A stretch of 59,653 nucleotides of DNA, taken from the NCBI RefSeq assembly GCF_000337675.1, contig NZ_AOIB01000031.1, positions 147,772-207,424 on the forward strand. The letters are read 5' to 3'. Below the pieces are notes generated by a model, which saw only the letters and a program-made list of their open reading frames with translations, did not search any database and had not been told where the DNA came from. The number at the start of each line of letters is the position of its first letter. The first letter of the stretch is position 1. Shown one piece after another: positions 51,912 through 59,653 of this stretch. Made by a program: the position numbers and the translations under genes. Source of the DNA: Natronococcus amylolyticus DSM 10524 (GTDB lineage Archaea; Halobacteriota; Halobacteria; Halobacteriales; Natrialbaceae).

Positions 51912-52870
51912 TCCTCCACCTCCGCGGGGGAGACGGGAGACCCCCGCTCGGCCGATCGGTCGGCCGCCAGCGCGAGCCGAAGCGACGCTATCGCTTCGGC
52001 GGGCTCCACGGCGGGCTCGTCACCCGCCTCGAGGGCGTCGACGAACTGCTCGAGTTGGCGTCGATAGGGCGTCTTCGCCAGCGCGGGATCACGGGTCGAG
52101 TTGTCGTCAGTCCAGGCGCGGTAGGCCCGCGGATCAGCGCTTTCGTGTTCGACCAGCCCGTCGTCGCCCGCCAACTCGAGTTCGGTCTCGAGCGGGCGCG
52201 AATCGGGCTGGGCCCACGACGCCTCGACGTAGCCGACCGCACCGTTCGCGAACCGGAGGGTGGCGGTGCCGTGGACGGCCCGTTCGTCGCGAGTCCGCCG
52301 GGCGAACACCCGGTCGACCGGACCCCAGCACCAGCGCAGGTAGTCGAGGTCGTGAATCGCGAGGTCGACGAACAGCCCGCCGCTGCGCTCGCGGTCGGCG
52401 AACCAGTCGTCGGAGCCCCAGTCGGGGAACGGCGACAGCCGCCGGGCGCGAGCGACGCCCGGGGTTCCGATCTCGCAGTCGCGGGCTCGCCGGTAGGCGG
52501 GATCGAACCGGACGACGTGGCCGACCCCGCAGGTCAGCTCGGCCTCGGCGACGAGTGCCTCGATCTCGCGGGCCGCCTCGAGGGTCGGCGCGATCGGCTT
52601 CTCGAGGAAGACGTTCGTTCCGGTCTCGGTGGCGATTTCGACGAGATCGCGGTGGGTGTCTGTCGGCGTACAGACGTCGAGAAAGTCGATATCGGCGCGT
52701 TCGCAGAGTTCTTTCGGGTCGGTGTAGGCGTCGGCCTCGAGCCCGGCCTCCTCGAGGAACGGCTCGGGCCCGCTCGGGGAGGCGACGGCGGCTACCTCCA
52801 CGTTCATCCCGTCGTACGCGCTCGCGTGAGTGCGGGCCATAAACCCCGCACCCGCGATCCCTACCTTCAT
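51908..52870 (-). CDS. Gfo/Idh/MocA-family oxidoreductase (second of pair)
   Basis: A 320-residue dehydrogenase with an orthodox nucleotide motif, VGIAGAGFMARTHASAY, EKPIAPT, and SGGLFVDLAIHDLDYLRW in the substrate domain (DLAIHD with the catalytic His). It is coupled to the downstream paralogue. I start at ATG 52870 (MKVGIAGAG); upstream in-frame codons give a hydrophobic extension without homology. Divergent from the BMP transporter operon, it may act on the compound that the transporter brings in. Confidence 0.88.
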   Translation of the reverse strand: MKVGIAGAGFMARTHASAYDGMNVEVAAVASPSGPEPFLEEAGLEADAYTDPKELCERADIDFLDVCTPTDTHRDLVEIATETGTNVFLEKPIAPTLEAAREIEALVAEAELTCGVGHVVRFDPAYRRARDCEIGTPGVARARRLSPFPDWGSDDWFADRERSGGLFVDLAIHDLDYLRWCWGPVDRVFARRTRDERAVHGTATLRFANGAVGYVEASWAQPDSRPLETELELAGDDGLVEHESADPRAYRAWTDDNSTRDPALAKTPYRRQLEQFVDALEAGDEPAVEPAEAIASLRLALAADRSAERGSPVSPAEVEE

Positions 52871-53050
52871 GACAGGGCAGAACACACCATTCGACTTAAA
52901 CGATTCCCGCGTTCGCCGACGATCGCTCGTTCTCGTCCGCCCGACCGGTCCGCACGGGTTCCTGTCCCGATCGAGTTTCGGTCCACTGTCGAGAAAGTAT
53001 CACACGAAAGACAGTCAGAAACTAGCAGGTTCTTTCATTCTGTAAGAATG

Positions 53051-53058
53051 ATTTAATG
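53051..53058 (+). promoter_or_regulatory. TATA-like box of the BMP transporter operon
   Basis: ATTTAATG, 27-34 bases upstream of the ATG at 53085, fits a leaderless start. Confidence 0.45.
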
Positions 53059-53084
53059 TACGTCTTGTAACACTACAGGTCGTG

Positions 53085-54203
53085 ATGGTTGGTAACGAGA
53101 CTGATATGGGTGGAAGCGGGGGGCGAACGTCGTCGACGATCGGGACGAGCCGTCGATCGGTGCTGGCCTCGAGCGCCGTCCTCGGCGGTACCATGGTCGC
53201 GGGATGTCTCGGCGACGAGAACGGGGGCGGCGGTGGCGACCAAGTTGCGATCATCTCGAGCGACGCCGGCTTCGGCGACAACGCGTTCAACGACAACGCT
53301 CTCGAGGGGCTCGAGGAGGCGGCAGACGAGTTCGACCTCGAGGTGACGCAGGTCGAGGAGACCGAGACCGCGGAGTTCGCGGCCCGACAGGAGGACCTCG
53401 CGGAGGACGGAAGCTACGATCTCATCGTGATGGTCGGCTACCAGCACTACGAGGGGCTGGCCGAACACTCCGAGACCTACCCCGATCAGTACTGGATGCT
53501 GATCAACGACCACGTCGAAGGCGCCGACAACGTCTCGGGCTGGATCGAGATGAACAACGAGATGTCGTTTCTCGCGGGCGTCGCCGCCGCCACGCTCACC
53601 CAGGAGGAGATCGAACACGACGACAGCGCGACCGACCCCGACGAGGCCGTCGTCGGGTTCGCCGGCGGCGAGGACATCGACCTGATCAACGCCTTCGAAG
53701 AGTCGTACATCGAGGGCGTGGAGTGGGTCGACGACGGCGTCGACGTGCTCACCGGCTACGGCGGGAGCTTCTCGGACAGCGAAGCGCTGAACGACGTCGC
53801 CACCTCCCAGTTCGACGACGGCGCCGACATCGTCTGGCACGCGGCCGCCGCCGCGGGGGCTGGCGCGTTCGCCGCCGCCCAGGACAACGATCGGTTCGCG
53901 ATGGGCGTCGACAGCGACCAGTCCGTCGCCGACGATCAGTACGCCGACGTCATCCTCGGCTCGGCGATCAAGGCGCTCGACGAGGCGACCTACCAGGTCA
54001 CCGAGGCCGTCGTCGAGGACGACTGGGACAGCGTCTCCGGCGAGCAAAACCTTAGCATCGAGGAGGAGGAGGGGATCGACTTCGTCGTCGGCCAGGAGTT
54101 CGAGGGCGAGTTACCCGACTCCCTCGAGGAGAACATCGAGGAGGCCAAGGAAGCGTACGTCGCCGGCGAGGTCGACCTCACCTGCGGGCCGACGGGTTGC
54201 TGA
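53085..54203 (+). CDS. BMP-family ABC transporter substrate-binding lipoprotein
   Basis: A 372-residue exported binding protein. The Tat-like leader has SRRSVLASSAVLGGTMVAGC with the lipobox at about residue 44. Then come a Gly-rich linker and a BMP (PnrA-like) fold: VAIISSDAGFGDNAFNDNALE, IVMVGYQHYEGLAEHSE, EMSFLAGVAAATLTQEE and VVGFAGGEDIDLINAFEESY. BMP proteins bind purine nucleosides or riboflavin-type ligands. I start at ATG 53085; a GTG one codon earlier is possible. It is the first gene of a complete ABC importer. Confidence 0.88.
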   Translation: MVGNETDMGGSGGRTSSTIGTSRRSVLASSAVLGGTMVAGCLGDENGGGGGDQVAIISSDAGFGDNAFNDNALEGLEEAADEFDLEVTQVEETETAEFAARQEDLAEDGSYDLIVMVGYQHYEGLAEHSETYPDQYWMLINDHVEGADNVSGWIEMNNEMSFLAGVAAATLTQEEIEHDDSATDPDEAVVGFAGGEDIDLINAFEESYIEGVEWVDDGVDVLTGYGGSFSDSEALNDVATSQFDDGADIVWHAAAAAGAGAFAAAQDNDRFAMGVDSDQSVADDQYADVILGSAIKALDEATYQVTEAVVEDDWDSVSGEQNLSIEEEEGIDFVVGQEFEGELPDSLEENIEEAKEAYVAGEVDLTCGPTGC

Positions 54204-54250
54204 GGCCCCACTCGGAAGCCAATCCATGATCACAGATCCACAGCGACAGC

Positions 54251-55888
54251 ATGACTGCTGACGCACCGCCCGCGGTTCGACTCGAGGAAATCACCAAGAC
54301 CTTCGGCGACGTCGTCGCGAACGACGCGGTCGACTTCCGGCTCGAGCGGGAGTCGATCCACGCCCTGCTCGGCGAGAACGGCTCGGGGAAGACGACGCTG
54401 ATGAACGTCCTCTACGGGCTGTACGAGCAGGACGCGGGGACGATCCACGTCGACGGCGAGCCGCGGTCGTTCGACTCGCCACAGGACGCGATGGCCGCCG
54501 GGATCGGCATGATCCACCAGCACTTCCAGCTCGTCGAGCCGATGACCGTCCTGCAGAACGTCGTGCTCGGCCACGAGCCGATCGACGGCGGGCTCGTCGA
54601 CGAGGACGCCGCCCGAGAGGAGATCGAGGCGCTGTGTAATCGCTACGGGTTCGACGTCGACGACCACCTCGAGACGCCCGTCGAGGAGCTCGACCTGGGA
54701 ACCCGCCAGCGTGTCGAGATCGTCAAGAGCCTCTACCGGGGTGCCGACACCCTAATTCTCGACGAGCCGACCGCGGTGTTGACCCCGCAGGAAGTCGAGG
54801 GCCTGCTCGACCTCCTCGAGGAGCTGCGGGCGAGCGGGCGCTCGCTGATCTTCATCTCCCACAAGCTCGAGGAGGTCCTCGCGGCGGCCGACCGGATCAC
54901 CGTCCTTCGGGACGGCCATGCCGTCGACACCGTCGCCGCGGCCGACACCTCCCGGCAGGAGCTGGCTCGCATGATGGTCGGTCGGGAGGTGTCGTTCGAG
55001 CGCCCGGCTCGCGAGGCGGTTCCGGGAGAGCCGGTCCTCGAGACCGAGGAGCTCTCGATCGTCGGCGATCGCGGCCTCGAGCGGGTCAGCGAGATTGACC
55101 TCACCGTCAGAGCGCACGAAATTCTGGGGATCGCCGGCGTCCAGGGTAACGGCCAGACGGAGCTGATCGAGGCGCTGACCGGCCACCGCGTTCCGGACGA
55201 GGGCCGGGTTCACCTGCGGGGCGAGGAGATAACGGACGTCGGTCGGCGTCAACGACTCGAGGCCGGCATCGCAGCCATTCCCGAGGATCGCAACGCCGAG
55301 GGACTGGTCCAGGAGTACGACCTCGTGAAGAACGCGCTGCTTGGGAACCAGACGGTCCCGCCGTACGCGAACGACGGCTGGCTCGACTGGTCGGCCGTCG
55401 AGACCCACGCCGAGGAGATCATCGAGGAGTTCGACGTCCACCCGCCGGATCCGACGGCGAGGGCGGGCTCGCTGTCGGGCGGGAACCAGCAGAAGTTCAT
55501 CGTCGGCCGGGAGATCGGTCACGACCCGGACGTCCTGATCGCCGCCCACCCGACCCGCGGGGTCGACGTCGGCTCGCTCGAGTTCATCCACGACCGCCTG
55601 CTCGAGCTCCGCGAGGAGGGGCTCGGGATCGTCCTGATCTCCTCGAAGCTCGACGAGCTCCGCGCGCTGGCTGATCGCATCGTCGTCATGTACGAAGGGG
55701 CGTTTATCGACGAGGTCGACCCGATCGAGACGAGCGACGCCGAACTCGGGCTCCTGATGGCCGGCCAGCGCCTCGAGGAGGAGGCCGAACGCGAGACGGG
55801 GGACCGGTCGACCCTCGGGGAGACGAGGCCGGAGCCCGACGCGGAGGCGACGGTCGACCGACGGTCGGGGGGTGACCGCGAGCGATGA
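54251..55888 (+). CDS. double-ATPase subunit of the BMP transporter
   Basis: A 545-residue ABC ATPase of the sugar/nucleoside type with two nucleotide-binding domains. The first has Walker A GENGSGKTT (41-49), a diverged signature LDLGTRQR, and LILDEPTAVLTP. The second has a degenerate Walker A (GVQGNGQTEL) and a canonical LSGGNQQK signature, the normal asymmetry of this family. An Asp/Glu/Arg-rich tail ends the protein. The stop overlaps the permease start (ATGA). Confidence 0.92.
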   Translation: MTADAPPAVRLEEITKTFGDVVANDAVDFRLERESIHALLGENGSGKTTLMNVLYGLYEQDAGTIHVDGEPRSFDSPQDAMAAGIGMIHQHFQLVEPMTVLQNVVLGHEPIDGGLVDEDAAREEIEALCNRYGFDVDDHLETPVEELDLGTRQRVEIVKSLYRGADTLILDEPTAVLTPQEVEGLLDLLEELRASGRSLIFISHKLEEVLAAADRITVLRDGHAVDTVAAADTSRQELARMMVGREVSFERPAREAVPGEPVLETEELSIVGDRGLERVSEIDLTVRAHEILGIAGVQGNGQTELIEALTGHRVPDEGRVHLRGEEITDVGRRQRLEAGIAAIPEDRNAEGLVQEYDLVKNALLGNQTVPPYANDGWLDWSAVETHAEEIIEEFDVHPPDPTARAGSLSGGNQQKFIVGREIGHDPDVLIAAHPTRGVDVGSLEFIHDRLLELREEGLGIVLISSKLDELRALADRIVVMYEGAFIDEVDPIETSDAELGLLMAGQRLEEEAERETGDRSTLGETRPEPDAEATVDRRSGGDRER

Positions 55889-57015
55889 GCGACGATCCGG
55901 GTCGAACTCGGGAAGCGCTGGATCGTGTCGCGGCCCGGCTGCTCGACGCGTCGGTGTACGAGCGGGTCGGTATCGCCGTCGGCTCGACCGGACTAGCGCT
56001 GCTGATCGGTCTCGTGGTCGTGGCGGCGGCCGGCCACAACCCGCTGCTGTTCGCCCAGCAGCTGGTCGTGGGCTCGGTCGGGAGCACGGGCGCGTTCACC
56101 CGGACGCTGCGCTTTACCACGCTGTTTATTCTGGCGGGCGTCGCCGTCGCCGTCGCCTTTCGGGCTGGCGTCTTCAACATCGGCGTCCAGGGTCAGCTGG
56201 TCGTCGGGGGGATCGCCTGCGTGCTCTCGATCCTCTGGCTTGCGCCGTTCGTTCCGAACGGGCCCGTCGGCGGGGCCGGGCTGACGCTCGTCGGCCTATT
56301 CGCGGCGGTCGTCGCCGGCGGGCTGTATGCGGCGCTACCGGGCGTGTTGAAGGCCTACTACGGGGCTAACGAGATCATCACGACGATCATGCTCAACTTC
56401 ATCGCGATCGGGATCGTCGGCTGGGCGGTCGACGGCCCCCTCCGTCCCGACGACGCCCGGTCGGTTCGAACCGAGTACCTGCCGGAGGGCGTCGGCCTCC
56501 CCTCGCTCGTGTTTTCGGATCCGAACTTCTCGATCCTCGGGCTGGGGTTGGCGCTGGCCGTCGTTGGCGTTGTCGCCGTCGGGATGACCAGAACGAGCTT
56601 CGGCTACGACATGGTCACCAGCGGCTACCAGGCCAGTGCGGCGACGTTCTCCGGCGTCGATCCCCAACGAACGATCGTCGCGACGATGACGCTGTCGGGG
56701 ATGGTCGCCGGCCTCGTCGGCGCCGTCTTCGCGATCATGATCCAGGGCTACTTCATCGACCCCTCCGGGATCGGCACGTACGGGTTCGACGCGATCGCGG
56801 TCAGCCTGCTCGCGGCGAACAACCCCGTCGGCGTCGTTCCCGCGTCGCTGCTGTTCGGCGCGCTCGAGTCCTCGGGCTCACACGTCCAGATCCACAGCGA
56901 CGTCCCCGTCCAGCTGATCGACGGCATCGTCGGCATCGTCGTGCTGTTCGTCGCCGCGCCGGAGCTGTTCCGGATGCTCGCGAAGCGAACGGGTCTAGGA
57001 GGTGAAAAGCGATGA
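55885..57015 (+). CDS. ABC permease of the BMP transporter, first
   Basis: A 376-residue permease of the branched-chain/nucleoside (YufP-like) type with about ten helices: VAVAFRAGVFNIGVQGQLVVGG, YYGANEIITTIMLNFIAIGI and GYFIDPSGIGTYGFDAIAVSLLAANNPVG. It starts in ATGA overlap with the ATPase gene and itself overlaps the second permease. With its partner it forms the channel for the ligand delivered by the BMP protein. Confidence 0.9.
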   Translation: MSDDPGRTREALDRVAARLLDASVYERVGIAVGSTGLALLIGLVVVAAAGHNPLLFAQQLVVGSVGSTGAFTRTLRFTTLFILAGVAVAVAFRAGVFNIGVQGQLVVGGIACVLSILWLAPFVPNGPVGGAGLTLVGLFAAVVAGGLYAALPGVLKAYYGANEIITTIMLNFIAIGIVGWAVDGPLRPDDARSVRTEYLPEGVGLPSLVFSDPNFSILGLGLALAVVGVVAVGMTRTSFGYDMVTSGYQASAATFSGVDPQRTIVATMTLSGMVAGLVGAVFAIMIQGYFIDPSGIGTYGFDAIAVSLLAANNPVGVVPASLLFGALESSGSHVQIHSDVPVQLIDGIVGIVVLFVAAPELFRMLAKRTGLGGEKR

Positions 57016-58061
57016 GCCTGGCCACGGGTGCGAGTCGGCGACGGCTCCGGCTCGGCGGGCTCGCGCTGCTTGCGGCCGTCGCGCTCGCCGCGGTGCTCGT
57101 CGTCCAGTTCGACGTCCCCCTCGAGCGGATTCTCACGGTTGGCTTTCTCAACCGAACGCTGATGCTGGCGTCGCCGATCGCGCTGGCGGCCGTCGGGGGG
57201 CTGTACGCCGAGAAGAGCGGCGTCTTCAACATCGGGCTCGAGGGGTTCATGATCTTCGGGGCGATCACAGCGGCGGCGACGCTGTCGCTGGTCGGCGCCT
57301 CGAGCCAGCTTCACGTCTGGCTCGCCATCGTCGTCGCGGTCGGCGTCTCGCTGGTGCTGACCGCGGGCTACGCCGTGCTGTTGATCCGGTACAAGGCCGA
57401 CCAGATCGTCGCCGGGCTCGCGGTGTGGTTCATCGGCCTGGGCTTCGCCCCCTTCCTCGCGTCGCTGCTGTGGGGCACCGTCCGGAGTCCAGGGTTGGCG
57501 AGCATGAACCGATACTCGGTGCCGTACCTCTCGGAGCTGCCCGTCGTCGGGTCGATCCTGTTCAACCAGTCGCCGCTCGTGGTGCTGACACTCGCCGTGG
57601 TTATCGCCGCCTGGGTCGTCCTCTACCGCACCCGGTACGGCTACTGGGTCCAGGCCGCCGGCGAGAACCCGACCGCGCTCGACACCGCTGGGATCGACGT
57701 CAACCGGGTTCGGTACGCCACCGTACTGTTTTCGGGAGCGATGGCCGGTCTCGGCGGCGCGGTGTTGCTTGCCCACGCAGGAACGTTCATCGGTACCGGC
57801 GACACGATGGTCGACGGCCGCGGCTGGATCGCCATCGTCGCCTACCTGTTCGGGAACTACAACCCGATCGGCGCGGCGCTGGCCGCCCTGCTGTTCGGCG
57901 GGCTCGAGGGGCTGCAAGTCCAGTTCCAGACGGTCGACATCGCGGTCTCGGGCCGGCTGATGGGGCTGCTGCCCTACGTCGGCGTGATCGTCGTCCTGAC
58001 CGTCTGGGGAAAGACCCGGATGCCGTCGTCGGTCGGCGAGCCCTACGAGAGCGAGGAGTAG
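57012..58061 (+). CDS. ABC permease of the BMP transporter, second
   Basis: A 349-residue permease (YufQ-like): ALAAVGGLYAEKSGVFNIGLEG and MIFGAITAAATL, then KADQIVAGLAVWFIGLG, and a C-terminal AYLFGNYNPIGAALAALLFGG. Paralogous to the first permease and coupled to it by ATGA. It ends the operon. Substrate choice rests on the binding protein. Confidence 0.9.
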   Translation: MSLATGASRRRLRLGGLALLAAVALAAVLVVQFDVPLERILTVGFLNRTLMLASPIALAAVGGLYAEKSGVFNIGLEGFMIFGAITAAATLSLVGASSQLHVWLAIVVAVGVSLVLTAGYAVLLIRYKADQIVAGLAVWFIGLGFAPFLASLLWGTVRSPGLASMNRYSVPYLSELPVVGSILFNQSPLVVLTLAVVIAAWVVLYRTRYGYWVQAAGENPTALDTAGIDVNRVRYATVLFSGAMAGLGGAVLLAHAGTFIGTGDTMVDGRGWIAIVAYLFGNYNPIGAALAALLFGGLEGLQVQFQTVDIAVSGRLMGLLPYVGVIVVLTVWGKTRMPSSVGEPYESEE

Positions 58062-58602
58062 GTCGTGGGCTCCCGGGTGCGGTCGCCCGAGGACGGTGCG
58101 CTCGAGTCAAACCGGTTCGATGCATCTCGCACGGAGGGGTCCGCGGTGGCGCAGTCGAACCAAGTAGTTCGGTAAATCGTACCGTCTCAGACGGGGTAGA
58201 TGTGCACTTAAACTTCAATAGATCCAGTCGTTCGGAGATCGCGGCCCCATCGGTCTGAGAGTCCGACAGCTGCTTTGCCCACTTCTGAAGAAAGACTCTC
58301 AGAACGCACAAGAGGCCGCTATAGCTGTTTTTGAGCAGCATATTTATCCCGGATTAGCACCCGAGAACGAGCACTCCAGTTCTGAAATCCCGACCCTAAT
58401 AGTGTACAGCTGTGGGAGTAGCACCCACATAGGAGATGACCGTGACGGAGTCGACGAGGGGAATCGGAACGACCACTCCGGCTCTCGCTGCTGCCACCAT
58501 GGGCGTGTTGAATGCCCACATAGACGCCGTATTCGCCGACACCCGTCGAGCGGCGAGGCGATCAACCGTACGTTTTTGATGCTCTACGGGAAACGACTGC
58601 TC
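58062..58602. other. intergenic region with coding-like patch
   Basis: No firm gene. On the minus strand, 58182-58341 reads [20 protein letters not shown], then [19 protein letters not shown]. This looks like protein but has no recognised family; the frame runs on into non-coding sequence. TATTTATCCCGG lies at 58339-58350. The patch may be a gene remnant or a small unknown gene. Confidence 0.45.

Positions 58603-59653
<1,051 letters not shown>

Overview
The window is haloarchaeal chromosome, most likely from a Natrialbales-type organism. Composition is GC-rich with strongly GC-ending codons and very acidic proteins. Most promoters are archaeal TATA boxes 25-32 bases upstream of leaderless ATG/GTG starts. 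Exported proteins carry Tat/lipobox leaders, and several genes belong to families I know mainly from haloarchaea (HalOD1, bat-type HTH, CPxCG micro-zinc-fingers, DUF1616, DUF4350). Bases 7-25 are a Nextera transposon mosaic end, so the left edge is a library artefact at a contig end. The right edge cuts a malic enzyme gene.

Layout. 1-7.4 kb: truncated Rossmann oxidoreductase and bioB, a micro-zinc-finger gene, sucDC, a 40-residue protein, a UbiA prenyltransferase and a lipoprotein that looks like a dead polysaccharide deacetylase. 7.8-20.3 kb: the two halves of a MoxR/DUF58/DUF4129/DUF4350 membrane cluster. They are separated by a bat-type regulator, a small ORF, an EamA carrier and an IS200/IS605 element (intact tnpB, tnpA with a nonsense codon). 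20.4-24.7 kb: a HalOD1 protein, then an FtsX-like permease with inserted beta-sandwich domains and its ATPase, ending in an 82-bp palindromic element. 25-29.7 kb: two overlapping small regulators, a thiolase/OB-fold pair, a four-CxxC zinc protein, a DUF389 membrane protein and a lipoprotein. 29.7-30.8 kb: AT-rich, gene-poor. 30.8-38.8 kb: a HAD phosphatase/MgtC pair, a propeller-like protein, a phosphonate-type ABC importer (phnD, phnC, two phnE) and a Tat-exported GDPD. 38.8-43.4 kb: a C-rich tract, a CBS protein, an EamA carrier, small proteins, a cupin pseudogene and a RarA C-terminal-like protein. 43.7-48.2 kb: nitrate uptake and reduction (narK, nasA). 48.6-52.9 kb: orphan 2-oxoacid dehydrogenase E1 alpha/beta, an SDR remnant and two Gfo/Idh/MocA dehydrogenases. 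53-58.1 kb: a complete BMP-type nucleoside-like ABC importer. 58.6 kb to the end: malic enzyme.

How the genes work together. Many are translationally coupled by ATGA overlaps (sucCD, DUF58 operon, MoxR/DUF4350, thiolase/OB, E1 alpha/beta, the two Gfo/Idh genes, the BMP transporter). Scavenging of phosphorus compounds, nitrate and nucleoside- or polyol-like compounds dominates the right half. The least explained items are the split MoxR cluster, the repeats shared between distant intergenic regions, the inactive-looking enzymes and the AT-rich island. I saw no CRISPR array, rRNA or tRNA gene.
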